Positions 43,643 through 54,309 of a stretch of DNA of 64,000 nucleotides are shown piece after piece. Source of the stretch: Perognathus longimembris pacificus (lineage: Eukaryota > Chordata > Mammalia > Rodentia > Heteromyidae); contig NC_063188.1 of assembly GCF_023159225.1 (NCBI RefSeq), positions 32,791,979 through 32,855,978 on the forward strand, read 5' to 3'. Within the stretch, counting starts at the first letter, position 1. Every line of letters begins with the position of its first letter. The notes below the pieces were generated by a model that worked only from the letters and a program-made list of their open reading frames with translations, did no database searches and was not told where the DNA came from. The position numbers were made by a program, and so were the translations under genes.

Positions 43643-44994
43643 CGGGAAGATGGCGGAGGAGCAGAACAGCCCTAGCTAAGTTCCCTCTGACATCGCAGAG
43701 CTTCTGCAGGGCAAAGGACATCGCTCGCAAGATAAATAGAAAGCCCACAGATTGGCAAAAGATCTTTACCAGCCATACAATGGACAAAGGCCTCATATCT
43801 AAAATATATGCAGAACTAAAAAAATTACATTCCTCCAAAACAAAACTGCAAAGAACCAATAGCCCCCTCAACAAGTGGCCTAAAGACTTACAAAGACACT
43901 TCTCTGATGAGGAAATGAGAATGGCCAAGAGACATATGAAAAAGTGCTCTACATCACTGGCTATAAAAGAAATGCAAATCAAAACAACATTGAGATTTCA
44001 CATCACCCCAGTAAGAATGTCCTATATCAAGAAAACTAACAATAACAAATGTTGGAGGGGATGTGGCCAAAAGGGAACCCTACTTCATTGTTGGTGGGAA
44101 TGTAAACTGGTTCAGCCACTCTGGCAAGAGGTATGAATATTCCTCAGAAGGCTAAACTTAGAGCTCCCCTATGACCCAGCAGCCCCACTTTTGGGTATCT
44201 ATCCAAAAGACCACAAACAAGAACACACTAAAGCCACCAGCACAACAATGTTCATCACAGCTCAATTTGTCATAGCTAGAATCTGGAACCAACCCAGATG
44301 CCTCTCAGTAGATGAATGGATCAGGAAAATGTGGCACATATACACAGTGGAATTTTATGCCTCTATCAGAAAGAATGACATTGCCCCATTCGTAAGGAAA
44401 TGGAAGGACTTGGAAAAAATTATACTAAGTGAAGTGAGCCAGACCCAAAGAAACATGGATTCTATGGTCTCCCTCATAGGGAATAATTAGCACAGGTTTA
44501 GGCTAGTCACAGCAGAGGATCACAAGAGCCCAAATAGCTATGCCCCTATGAACACAGAAGATGATGCTAAGTGAAATGAACTTCATGTTATGGAAACGAC
44601 TGTTATATCACTGTTGTAATTATTTTCAACATGCAATGTGAAACCGTAGCTTCTATTATTGATGATTCTCTTGTATCCCCTTCCTATGGTTGTACCTGCA
44701 CTATCTCTCTATCTTATCTGAGTACATTGGAAATCGTGTATACTGGTATTAGAACTAGGAAACTGAAAAGGAATACCAAAATCAAGAGACACAGGGTAAA
44801 AAGACAAATGACTACAAAAGCAATACTTGCAAAACTGTTTGGTGTACATCAACTGAACAAGTCATAGGGGCAAAGGGAAAGGGGGAGGTGGGAGGGGGGA
44901 GTGAGCGAGGAGGTAACAAACAGCATAAGAAATGTATCCAGTGCCTAACGTATGAAAATGTATACTCTCTGTACATCAGTTTGACAATAAAAAA
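43643..44994 (+). repeat. L1 with 5' UTR start joined directly to the ORF2 end (internal deletion)
   Basis: It begins with about 55 bp starting 'cgggaagatggcggaggagc', which includes a YY1-like AAGATGGCGG as at the start of known L1 5' UTRs. At about 43698 it jumps to the ORF2 C-terminal region ('agcttctgcagggcaaagg'). From there the sequence is continuous to the 3' end with 'caataaaaaa'. TSD AAGAGTCTCAC is at 43625-43635 and 48054-48064. The 5' UTR identity is inferred; no full-length copy is present for comparison. Confidence 0.8.
43699..44136 (+). pseudogene. L1 ORF2 C-terminal fragment
   Basis: The reading frame contains 'KDIARKINRKPTDWQKIFTS' and the '[16 protein letters not shown]' block and stops early at 44136. 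The remaining ORF2 end is in another frame (44191-44490, '[13 protein letters not shown]'-like region). Non-functional. Confidence 0.85.
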
Positions 44995-45515
44995 TTTTTA
45001 TTTATTTTTTTTCAAATTTTTATTATCAAACTGATGTACAGAGAGGTTACAGTTTCATACGTTAGGCTTTGGATACATTTCTTGTACTGTTTGTTACCTT
45101 GTCCCTCATACCCCCCTCCCTCCATCCCTTTCCCTTTCCCCTCCTGAGGTGTTCAGTTCACTTTCACCAGTTTTGCAAGTATTGATTTTTTATTGTTTGT
45201 CTTTTTTTACCCTGTGTCTCTCAATTTTTGTATTCCCTTTCAATTTCCTACTTCTAATACCAGTATACACGGTTTCCAATATACTCAGATAAGATTACAG
45301 AGATAGTGTAGGTACAACCACTGGAAGGTGATACAAGAACATCATCAATAATAGAAGCTACAGCTACACATGGCACATTGAAAGTAGTTACAACTGTGAA
45401 ATAACAATCGTTTCCATAACATGGAGTTCATTTCACTTAGCATCATATTATGTGTTCATAAGGGTATAGCTATTGGGCTCTTGTGATCCTCTGCTATGAC
45501 TTGCCTAAACCTGTA

Positions 45516-46034
45516 CTAATTATTCCCAATAAGGGAGACCATAGAGTCCATGTTTCTTTGGGTCTGGCTCACTTCACTTAGTATAATTTTTTCCAAGTCC
45601 ATCCATTTCCTTACGAATGGGGCAATGCCATTCTTTCTGACAGAGACATAAAATTCCATTGTGTATATGTACCACATTTTCCTGATCCATTCGTCTACTG
45701 AGGGGCATCTGGGTTGGTTCCAGATTCTAGCTATGACAAATTGAGCTGTGATGAACATTGTTGTGCTGGTGGCATTACTGTGATTTTGTTTGTGGTCTTT
45801 TGGATAGATACCCAAAAGTGGGGCTGCTGGGTCATAGGGGAGTTCTATATTTAGCCTTCTGAGGAATCTCCATACTGCTTGCCAGAGTGGCTGAACCAGT
45901 TTACATTCCCACCAACAATGAAGTAGGGTTCCCTTTTGGCCACATCCCCTCCAACAATTGTTATTGTTAGTTTTCTTGATATATGACATTCTTACTGGGG
46001 TGAGATGGAATCTCAATGTTGTTTTGATTTGCAT
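45516..46034 (-). pseudogene. L1 ORF2 C-terminal fragment
   Basis: 172 codons ending at the natural ORF2 stop region, with the cysteine-rich '[19 protein letters not shown]' block. The upstream 90-codon piece (46065-46337) belongs to the same ORF2 in another frame. Confidence 0.85.
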
Positions 46035-46463
46035 TTCTTTTATGGCCAGTGATGTAGAGCACTTTTACATATGTCTCTTGGCCATTCTCATTTCCTCATC
46101 AGAGAAGTCTCTTTGTAATTCTTTAGCCCACTTGATGAGGGGGCTATTGGTTCTTTGCAGTTTTGTTTTGGAAGAAGGTAATTTTTTTAGTTCTGCATAT
46201 ATTTTAGAGATGAAGCCTTTGTCCATTGAATGGCCGGTAAAGATCTTCTCCCAGTCTGTGGGCTTTCTGTTTATCTTGCGAGCTATATCCTTTGCCATGC
46301 AGAAGCTCTGCAGTTTGATGCAGTCCCATTTGTCCAACCTTTCTTTGATTTTAGCCTTTCTAGGTCTTTGTTAAGGAAGTTCCGTCCTGCGCCAAGGAGC
46401 CCAAGTGTTTCTCCTACTCCTTCCTTTAGTGTTTTCAGGGTGTCTGTTTTGATTTCGAGGTCT

Positions 46464-47024
46464 TTAATCCATTTGGAATTGATTTTGGTGCAGGGTGATA
46501 TATAAGGATCTAGTTTTAGTTTGTTGCATGTGTTGAGCCAGTTTTGGCAGCACCATTTCGAGGCTATCTTTCTTCCAAACTATTGTTTTAGCTCCTTTAT
46601 CAAAGATTAAGTAGGCGTAGTTCTGTGGGTTCATTTCTGGGTCTTCAATCCTGTTCCATTGGTCTTCAGGCCTGTTCTGGTGCCAATACCAAGCTGTTTT
46701 TATTACTATAGCTTTATAATACAGCTTGAAGTTGGGTATTGTAATTCCTCCAGCACTGTTCTTTCTGCTTAGGATTGTTTTTGCTATTCTAGGTCTTTTA
46801 TTATTCCATATGAATTTCTGAATTGCTTCCTCTATTTCATTAAAAAATGGTGTTGGGATATTAATGGGTATTGCATTGAATTTGTAGATAGCCTTTGGCA
46901 ATATTGCCATTTTGATTATATTAATCCTCCCAATCCAGGAGCATGGGAGGTTTTTCCATTTCCTTAGTTCTGACATAATTTCATTTTTCAAGCTTTTAAA
47001 GTTCTTCTCAAAGAGGTCTTTCAC
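46464..47024 (-). pseudogene. L1 ORF2 post-RT fragment
   Basis: 186 codons with '[20 protein letters not shown]' and '[20 protein letters not shown]'. The C-terminal part departs from the L1 pattern after 'IVWKKDS' because of a small deletion and frameshift. Confidence 0.85.
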
Positions 47025-47068
47025 TTTTTTAGTTAAGGTTATTCCTAGGTATTTTATGTTTTGGGGGG

Positions 47069-48030
47069 CTATTGCAAAAGAGTTTCTTTCCTTATTTCTG
47101 CCTCGGTTTTCGGGTCATTGGCATAGAGAAAGGCCGTTGATTTTTGAGGGTTTATTTTATATCCTGCAACTTTGCCAAAGTTTTGGATCAGCTCTAGTAG
47201 CTTGGGGGTATCGTCAATGGGATTCTTTAGGTATAGGATCATGTCATCTGCGAAGAGAGAAAGTTTAACTTCATCTTTTCCTATTTGGATCCCCTTTATA
47301 TTTTCTTCTTGCCTGATTGCTCTGGCTAGGAATTCTAGTACTACATTGAAGAGCAGGGGAGAGAGTGGACATCCCTGCCTTGTTCCTGATTTTAAAGGGA
47401 ATGGCTTTAGTTTTTCACCATTTAGAGTTATGCTTGCTGTTGGTTTGTCATAAACTGCCTTGATTATATTCAGGAATGTTCCCTGGAATCCCAGTTTTTC
47501 CAGGGCTTTTAGCATAAATGGGTGCTGGATTTTATCGAACGCTTTTTCTGCATCCAGAGATAAAACCATGTGGTCCTTTACCTTGCTCCGGTTGATGTGG
47601 TGGATTACATTAATTGACTTGCGTATATTAAACCAACTTTGCATCCCTGGGATGAATCCAGTTTGATCGTGGTGTATGATTTTTTTGATGACCTGTTGAA
47701 GTTGATTGGCCAGAATTTTGTTGAGAATTTTTGCATCTATGTTCATCAGGGAAATCGGTCTATAGTCCTCTTTCCATGATGAGTCCCTGCCTGGTTTTGG
47801 GATGAGGGTTATACTGGTTTCATAGAATGAGCCTGGTAGTGAACGTTCTCTTTCAATTTCATTGAAAAGTTTGAGAAATATTGGTGTGAGTTCTGTTTTG
47901 AAGGCCTTGTAGAATTCTGCAGTGAATCCGTCTGGACCTGGGCTTTTCTTGGATGGGAGATCATTTATTGCCGTTTCTATTTCAGTACTGGATATGGGTC
48001 TGTTTAGAAGGTTTAAATCTTCATGGTTAA
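47069..48030 (-). pseudogene. L1 ORF2 reverse transcriptase domain, partial
   Basis: This segment would encode the palm and fingers of the L1 reverse transcriptase. Open frame is visible from 47746 down to 47069 (225 codons). It appears to continue upstream without a methionine toward 48030 ('[15 protein letters not shown]'). Visible motifs are '[11 protein letters not shown]', '[19 protein letters not shown]' and catalytic 'LFADDMI', the FADD variant normal for mammalian L1. The endonuclease and ORF1 are absent and the frame shifts near 47075, so it is dead. It is the best-preserved coding sequence in the window. Confidence 0.9.
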
Positions 48031-48053
48031 GTTTAATAAAAAAATTTTTTTAA

Positions 48054-48158
48054 AAGAGTCTCACGAACCTTCCTGCCTGGACTAGCTTTGAACTATGATC
48101 CTCTGCTCTCAGCCTCCTTAGTAGCAAGGATTATAGGCATGAACCACCTGTACCCCTC
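48054..48158 (-). repeat. B1-like/Geo SINE, right part
   Basis: It resumes 'aagagtctcacgaaccttcc' and runs to 'ggcatgaaccacctgtaccc', completing the SINE begun at 43511. Confidence 0.88.
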
Positions 48159-48169
48159 TCTATATAGGC

Positions 48170-48191
48170 TTCTTTCTTTCCTCCTTCCTTC

Positions 48192-48254
<63 letters not shown>

Positions 48255-48294
48255 TTTTCTTTTCTTCCTTTCTTCCTCTCTCTCTCTGTCTCTG

Positions 48295-48361
<67 letters not shown>

Positions 48362-48362
48362 T
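48170..48362. repeat. Compound microsatellite (TTTC)n-(TCTG)n-(TC)n-(CA)n
   Basis: Long TTTC array, then CTCTGT units, a pure TC run and a CA run. Long ORFs through it on both strands are simple-repeat artefacts. Confidence 0.97.
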
Positions 48363-48420
48363 GCACATCTTGCTGTATGGTCCACATGGTCATCCTCCCT
48401 CCTCAACAGTCAGGAGCTCT

Positions 48421-48616
48421 TTTTTTGCCAGTCCTGGAGCTTGAACTCAGGGCCTTTGGCCTGGCACTGTCCTTGAGCTTCTTTTGTTCAAGGCTAGCAC
48501 TGCCACTTGACCCACAGCACCACTGGCTTTTTCTGTTTATGTGGTACTGAGGAATTGAGCCCAGGGCTTCATGCATGCTAGGCAAGCTCTCTACCTCTTA
48601 GTCACATTCCCAGCCC
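48421..48616 (-). repeat. IDL-Geo SINE
   Basis: Antisense full dimer, 'tttttttgccagtcctggag' to 'gtcacattcccagccc'. No obvious TSD. Confidence 0.88.
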
Positions 48617-49440
48617 AATAAATAGTCTTGAAGTAAGCAGTTAAACCCTAAAAGTCCAGCCCTAATTCTAGGAAACCATTCAATGGTAAAATTCTAGGAA
48701 ACCTTTCAATGTTTTCCAAGAGATCACGGAGTCCTAGCTCACATGACCAAAGAGGAAGCTGGATCTGACACAATGCCATTTTATATTGCTAGAGAATGTG
48801 CCTCTAAATGTTTGACACCTTGTTTGGCATGGGGATAAAAGCCCTACTTTGTAGCATTTGTTAATTTCCATGGTGAAAACACTTCCACCCTTGTTCATTT
48901 CAACTTCCGGCTTGATGTCAGTAAATATGAAAACAAGTGAACACAATTGGCCCTTAAGAAGTAGTACAAGAAAATTAGCATGTCCGTATTGACAGTGCTT
49001 TGGGCTATTGTAAAATGCGCAATATACTCTGTTGTAGACACCCTTCTCTAAACTCTACTTCTCTTGACATGACCAAGAAAGAGAGGAGTGCCCATTGTTT
49101 GTCTGGCTTTAAATGAAGACATTTTTCATGGTGTGTTGTATAAGAGTCAGAACAGCCCTGAGTTCAGTAACTTAAACTTTAGAACTAAAAGGACCTTGGA
49201 GAACAAAATTTCAGTGCCAATGAAACAGAATTTACATACCTCAAAGAATATGGAGGCTTACCATCCTTGGGGTGGACTTCAAAGATAACCTATTTCTTTC
49301 TGGGTGCAAGCTTAAGAGTAGCATTCCCATTGGACTGGCTCTTGTCTCATCCTTGCTTTCTCCAGCAGCCTGTGGGTGGAGTCACTTTACAGTCCAGGCA
49401 AGATTAAGCTCTCCAAAAGAGAAATCAATGATTTGATTTT
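48617..49440. other. No recognised feature; may contain retroviral sequence at its right end
   Basis: The 5' limit of the retroviral segment beginning before 49448 is not visible. The rest looks unique. Confidence 0.35.
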
Positions 49441-49447
49441 TATGTAC

Positions 49448-50016
49448 AAGAAAAAAAGGAGGAATGTAATATGGAGGTCAGATCTGGCCAGCGCCATCAT
49501 TGACTGTTGAGGGGTGTCAGATTGACTCCATCTCAAATAGTTAAAGAGAGCAGAAGCTGACTCCATCTTCACTAAGATCTCCCCTGCCCTATCCAGGGAA
49601 GTTCCCCTTCTCTGTGATAAGATTGTGTAAACTGCTTGACCACCTGAGTAGTGGAACGTTCAAGGTTAAATCTGTGCCCTCCCATGAGTAGGTGTATCCA
49701 CTTACATCATGTGAGCCCTGCCAAATCCATGCACCAAGTCTAATTAAAATGATAGGTTGGTTCAAACAGTTGCTATGAGGCAGATTGTAACTCCACTGGC
49801 CACGTGAGTGTGGCCTCGCATGCTCTGTAATTGTTGTAACCTCATTGGCCACCTGCCTGTGGCAGGCTTGACCATGTGGTATTTGCCTTTATAACCTGAC
49901 CCTGAGCGTGGCCCAGGGCGCAGTCCCAGCTCCTGAGTCTGGGCCATAACCCTGGCCAGTCAGTATACTTTTTACTTCCCCAATAAATCTATCTTTTTAC
50001 TTGAAAAAAAAAAAAA
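49448..50016 (+). repeat. Retroviral PPT-U3-R segment ending in poly(A)
   Basis: A polypurine tract (49448-49464, A7 then GGAGGAA) is followed at 49465 by a TG that fits a U3 start. U3 contains two imperfect copies of a 23 bp repeat (49784-49806 and 49833-49855, each with a 'CTGGCCAC/ATTGGCCAC' core). A TATA box is at 49888-49894. The polyadenylation signal at 49982-49987 is followed 16 bases later by 13 A's (50004-50016) in place of U5. The layout is that of gammaretrovirus-like ERVs; class is inferred. Confidence 0.6.
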
Positions 50017-50142
50017 GAACATGGGGGTTTAATATAAGCCTCACATAACCCAAACCAATCTGAATGAAGGGCAACCATTATGGAAAAAGTCTAGCATGTT
50101 ACAAAATGTTCACCATTTCTCTATTTTACGGCACAGATCATC

Positions 50143-50215
50143 TCTATCTGTCCGTCTGTCTGTCTGTCTGTCTGTCTATCTACCTAGTTATCTATCCATC
50201 ATCTATGTATCTCTT
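50143..50215. repeat. (TCTG)n-(ATCT)n microsatellite
   Basis: Tetranucleotide TCTG units pass into degenerate ATCT/ATCC units. Confidence 0.92.
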
Positions 50216-50312
50216 TTGCCTGTTGTGTGGCTTGAGCTCTGGGCCTAGGTACTGTCCTGAGCAGATCAGCTCAAGTCTAGAGCTCTACCACTTGAGCCAC
50301 AGCGCCACTTCC
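50215..50312 (-). repeat. Geo module alone
   Basis: 'tgtggcttgagctctgggcc' ... 'ccacttgagccacagcgcca' is the antisense of the Geo half with no left partner. Probably a 5'-truncated copy. Confidence 0.8.
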
Positions 50313-50591
50313 ACAACTCATCTTTTAGACATTTTTACTGGCTACCATTTCTTTTGTTGTGCCAATACAGAGAAAAACACTATGGTAGATCATTTTAACT
50401 GGAGAATGTGAATATTTGCCACTGTATGTGGCAAAATCAGAATTTTTTATTTCAGGAAACTAGTGTTAAGACAAGAAACATAACAATGAACTATAATCAT
50501 CATGATATTACGAGTTGACTGCAAAATGTCATATACTTAAACATCCCTTGGAAGAAAGCTCAACCATACCATATCCATCTCAACAAGTTTT

Positions 50592-50592
50592 G

Positions 50593-50639
<47 letters not shown>

Positions 50640-50640
50640 T
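50592..50640. repeat. (TG)n microsatellite
   Basis: Over 20 TG units at the 3' tail side of the adjacent antisense SINE. Confidence 0.95.
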
Positions 50641-50858
50641 GAGTCAGATCTGGGGCTTGAATTCAGGACCCTAGTGCTGTTCCTAAACTTTTTTTGCCTA
50701 AGGCTAATGCGTAGAGCCACAGCTCCACTTCTGGCATTTCAGGGATTTGAGATAAGAGTCTCACAGACTTTCCTGCCTGGAGTGTCTTCAAACTGCAATC
50801 CTCAGATCTCAGACTGAGTAGTTGGGATTACAAGCATGAGCCATCGGTGTGCCGCACA
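50641..50858 (-). repeat. B1-like/Geo composite SINE
   Basis: Antisense copy: 'ctggggcttgaattcaggac' ... 'gattacaagcatgagccatc'. The TG microsatellite may have grown from its A-rich tail region. Confidence 0.85.
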
Positions 50859-51171
50859 AGTTTTTTCTTTCTGTCCAATTTAGCTCAGGGTGTTTCACGG
50901 TAGGAGCCCACAAACTTTTTAAAGAAGATCCACTTCCTATTTAATTCTCTAGAAAGAAACTTTTAGCATACCGTGGTCAATATAGAGATTAATTTCTTGA
51001 TACCCCAAGATGTCAGAGAACTATATATCAACAGAACCAACTAAAATGTAATGGGATTGCAGGGATCAATCAGCAAATGGAGGTTCAGATAGTTAACCCG
51101 ATTCTCTTTCATTTACTCGAAACATGAGAGAATGATTTGAGGCCTGCACTCAAATTTAAGAGTCTTCTTTG
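50859..51171. other. No recognised feature
   Basis: Unique-looking sequence. Confidence 0.4.
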
Positions 51172-51470
51172 ACTAGTCATGGTGGCTTATACCTGTAATC
51201 TCAGCTACATGGGAGACAAAGTCTAGGAGGATTAAGTTTAAGCCCACCTTGGGCAAAAGTTTGTGATAGCCTATCTCAAAAAGCATAGCGACAGATACTG
51301 GGAAGCCCCTCTTTGTGGAAAATGTAGGTAGGAAGATTTAAGTCTAAGGGTAAAACGGTGAGATGCCATCCAAAAAAAACAACTAAATAAAAAAGGTCTG
51401 GTAATATGGGTTCAGTGGTAGAGCACCTACCTGGAAAGCACAAGATCCTGAGTTAAGTCCTAGAAGTTGC
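51172..51470 (+). repeat. B1-like plus ID-like SINE composite, old
   Basis: The B1-like head 'tggtggcttatacctgtaat' is followed by B1-like remains and then an ID-like part, 'gtaatatgggttcagtggta' ... 'gatcctgagttaagtcctag'. This is an older composite than the Geo type. Confidence 0.65.
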
Positions 51471-51591
51471 ATCCACCCCCAAAGAGTCTTTCTTGACATT
51501 TAATCACTACAGTAAAGTAGTCTTGCCACAAGCACAATGTTTAATTCAAAATCAAACAAAAGAAAAACTCTAGCCTTCAATTCAGGAAAGC

Positions 51592-51665
51592 TGACTGATT
51601 CAGGCTCTGCCACTAGCTTGTGAAACCTAGGGAAATTCCCTCTGTTTTTCCATGCCTACAGTATA
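51592..51665 (+). repeat. MIR-like fragment
   Basis: 'caggctctgccactagcttg' followed by 'aacctagggaaattccctct' matches the MIR core. Confidence 0.6.
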
Positions 51666-52454
51666 TAAATGTCAAGAGACAGTTGTTGTAGGCATCACAG
51701 GTGTTACTGTTTCTCGCTGTCTTTCACAGATCCCCTGAAAAATATTTGCTTTTGTTGGCTATGTGTTTGCTGTTTGACCCCCATTATTCTCGTTTCAGTC
51801 TCTTCAGGAGCAAAATCCTTAGAAGTTAGACTTGAAAAATGTCCAACAGAGCAGTCAACCCCTTGCATGTTCAGGCAGCATGACACACCCTATGTGTTTT
51901 TGTTTAATGTTTTCAATCTTCTAAACAGAGTTTGTTTCTTCTCTTGAATATTGGGATTTTTGCCCAAATTTTTCTTTCTCCTATAAGGCATATTCTTATA
52001 AATCAGCATTGTTAACATTATGCAAGGTACTGGAATTTTTATGCCCAACAAATAGAGAAAGGGACCTTGTTCTCAGAAAGCACTGTAATTTTGCTTGTGT
52101 AATGGAGATGGAAAGAAGCCCCTTGTATCTTGGGACTATATAGTAATGATTATTATACCAAGTAGGTGGCAGTGAGAAGGAAACACTGTGGTCCATATAG
52201 CAATGCTAGTAAGAATCTTGGACCAAGAAGACAGTTTAACCTTCTGTGTCTCAATTTTTCTCCTAAAGTCTCTTTTTCTTGGCTAGAAAGCTTCTTGGCT
52301 CCATGAGTGATCTAAGGTAGGGTAATCACACAACTCATCATGCCAATCAGGACATATTTAGAGTAAAATCAGAATCAATACAACAGGAGCACACTGGACT
52401 GTTGTGGGCAAACCAAGGTGGCTCAGATCCCTACCCTGGAGGTAGCTCAAGCAT
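51666..52454. other. No recognised feature
   Basis: Unique-looking sequence; the 92-codon ORF at 51669-51947 has no domain. Confidence 0.4.
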
Positions 52455-52464
52455 TTGAAACTTT

Positions 52465-52700
52465 TTTTTTTTGGCCGGTCCTGGGGCTTGAACTGAGGGC
52501 TTGGTCTCTGTCCCTGAACCTCTCAGTGCTGAAAGCTAGTGCTCTACCACTTGAACCATAGCACCACTTGAGGCTTTTTGTGAGTAGTTTATTGGTAATA
52601 AGAGTCTCATGGACTTTTTTGCCCAAGATAGCTTCCAACCATGATCTTCAAGAGAGTAGCTAGGATTACAGGCATGAGCCACCAATGCCCTGCTATACAC
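52465..52700 (-). repeat. B1-like/Geo composite SINE with 10 bp TSD
   Basis: Antisense, full length: 'ggtcctggggcttgaactga' ... 'ttacaggcatgagccaccaa'. TSD TTGAAACTTT at 52455-52464 and 52701-52710. This is the clearest TSD for a B1-like/Geo copy here. Confidence 0.9.
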
Positions 52701-52714
52701 TTGAAACTTTGAAT

Positions 52715-53329
52715 TCATAATAGAGGTTCCTGCTGACAGCCCATGTTTGAAATCATACAGGTACCACACAGTTGCCCAGACAGCCCCATGAAATGAGACA
52801 GTTCTCTGGAAAGCACAACCAGCCAGAAAATCAACTGGGATTTATGTGTAGATATCTGTGCAGCATCTTCTCAGATCAAATTTCCATGCAGATCACAAAG
52901 AGGAGGAACAATTAGCACATTAATTAATTAGAACTTGTTTTTGTTCTGCTGTGAAGGGTAATCTTTGTTAACTTAAATGAGTGCCTAAGCTTACTCTAAG
53001 CTTTAATTATGCTGTTATTATTAAAAAATATTGGCTGGCCCTGTTCCAAGATACAAGAGTGTTCAAATTTAAATACTCTAGAGGTAATTTTAAAACATTA
53101 TCATTTACTGATGGATACTAATTACCCAAAGGAATTCTAGATTGTTTAGTTCAAACAAATGATTAAGATGACAACAGACCTTGAATTACACTAATCACAT
53201 TTTAAAATTCTCCTGACTAGGGAATGTGAGCACCTGTAAATGAGTGTGCATCTGTTTATAGATCTCTGAACTGTCCCAAGAGGCTGTGACACAAGGGAAT
53301 TGGAGAATTGCAGATCTTCAGGGTAACTG
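52715..53329. other. No recognised feature
   Basis: AT-rich, unique-looking. Confidence 0.4.
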
Positions 53330-53331
53330 GC

Positions 53332-53510
53332 CTGGTTTTGAATTACTGGCTACATAACTCCTGACAAGTTATTAACTCCTTGAAGTTTTAGTCCCCCATT
53401 TATGCAATGAGGTTAATGGTATTCTACTCAGAGGAATGCTTATGAGGACTGATGAGTCCACACATGTAAGATCCTGAGGACATAGTAGGATGCTGATAAT
53501 TGTGCTCTGT
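53332..53510 (+). repeat. MIR SINE
   Basis: 'tacataactcctgacaagtt', 'tagtcccccatttatgcaat' and 'gaggacatagtaggatgctg' give core and 3' part in MIR order. Confidence 0.7.
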
Positions 53511-54027
53511 GGTAATTGATAGCTATCACAGTTTACATAATTTCCTTGTTGTCCTTCCTTGAGTGAATACCATGTTTATATTTTCCAGGTATTCATTGTT
53601 GTTTTTATTACATGTATCCACTTGGATATATAGATGTATACTTCAGTGTTTGGAAACATGTACCTCTTTTTGTATCTGTGGAATTTATATATAGCTATAT
53701 ATGTGCATATATTGAGAGTATATGTGCATATAGGAGAGATGTATTGCATCTCCACAAATGTATGTGCATATCTGTGCTTCTTGTAATTCATAATCTCAAA
53801 TTGGGCTGTGCAAACTATTCCCAGCATGATTTTTCCATTTTCAACAATAATGTAAGTCTTTTGACTTTGATTTTATCCTTATGTAGGTGGTTCAGTAGCA
53901 GAAATGGTTTGGATTGCTTTGAAACCAATGTGTCCTTAGTCCATAATTAGCTACATATGCCTTTCCTGCTTTGTTTTCCCTGCTCCCTCAAGTAATCTCT
54001 CTTGTCTTGCCTTTTTAAGGGGAGGGG
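53511..54027. other. AT-rich, imperfect TA/TG tracts
   Basis: Degenerate 'tatatgtgcatata' motifs at 53620-53770; no gene. Confidence 0.4.
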
Positions 54028-54249
54028 GCGCTCAATACTGTGGTTTGAACTCAGAGTCTCAGGCTTCCTTGTCTTGCTTGCCCATGATTGGTGCTCTACA
54101 TATTGAGCTACAATTTCAGTGCTGCTTTTTTTGTTGGCTAGAGATAGTCTTGTGGGCTGTTCTAACTGGACTGCTTCAAACTGTGATCATCTGTGTCTCA
54201 ATTTACTGAGGAACTAGGGTTAAAGATAAGAGCCAGCAGTTCCTGGCTT
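54028..54249 (-). repeat. B1-like/Geo composite SINE, diverged
   Basis: 'tactgtggtttgaactcaga' ... 'ttactgaggaactagggtta' in antisense order. Confidence 0.75.
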
Positions 54250-54261
54250 TGCTGTGCATTT

Positions 54262-54297
54262 TTTTAAGTTTTTATTATAAAACTGATGTACAGAGAG
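54262..54297 (-). repeat. 36 bp L1 insertion with perfect 12 bp TSD
   Basis: Only the last bases of an L1 3' end are present in antisense, as a T-run followed by 'aaactgatgtacagagag'. TSD TGCTGTGCATTT flanks it at 54250-54261 and 54298-54309. It was truncated almost at once after priming. Confidence 0.9.
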
Positions 54298-54309
54298 TGC
54301 TGTGCATTT

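Larger units (their letters stand above)
45000..48034 (-). repeat. 5'-truncated L1 (3.0 kb) inserted in the tail of the previous L1
   Basis: Minus-strand L1 from within the early RT region to the 3' end. The A/T-rich duplication AATAAAAAATTTTT (44986-44999) recurs at 48035-48051 with one or two length differences, so this copy landed in the A-tail of the L1 at 43643. ORF2 is broken by a one-base frameshift near 47075 and others. The 3' terminus shows as 'actgatgtacagagaggtta' at about 45030. Confidence 0.9.

Noticed and set aside
47069..47746. 225-codon open frame as a functional gene
   Set aside because: It is the RT part of a 5'-truncated, frameshifted L1 ORF2; endonuclease and ORF1 are missing.
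48170..48362. Regular spacing suggestive of an array such as CRISPR
   Set aside because: Pure short tandem repeats with no spacers; the window is eukaryotic.
48088..48444. ORFs of over 90 codons on both strands
   Set aside because: They translate a TTTC/TC/CA microsatellite.
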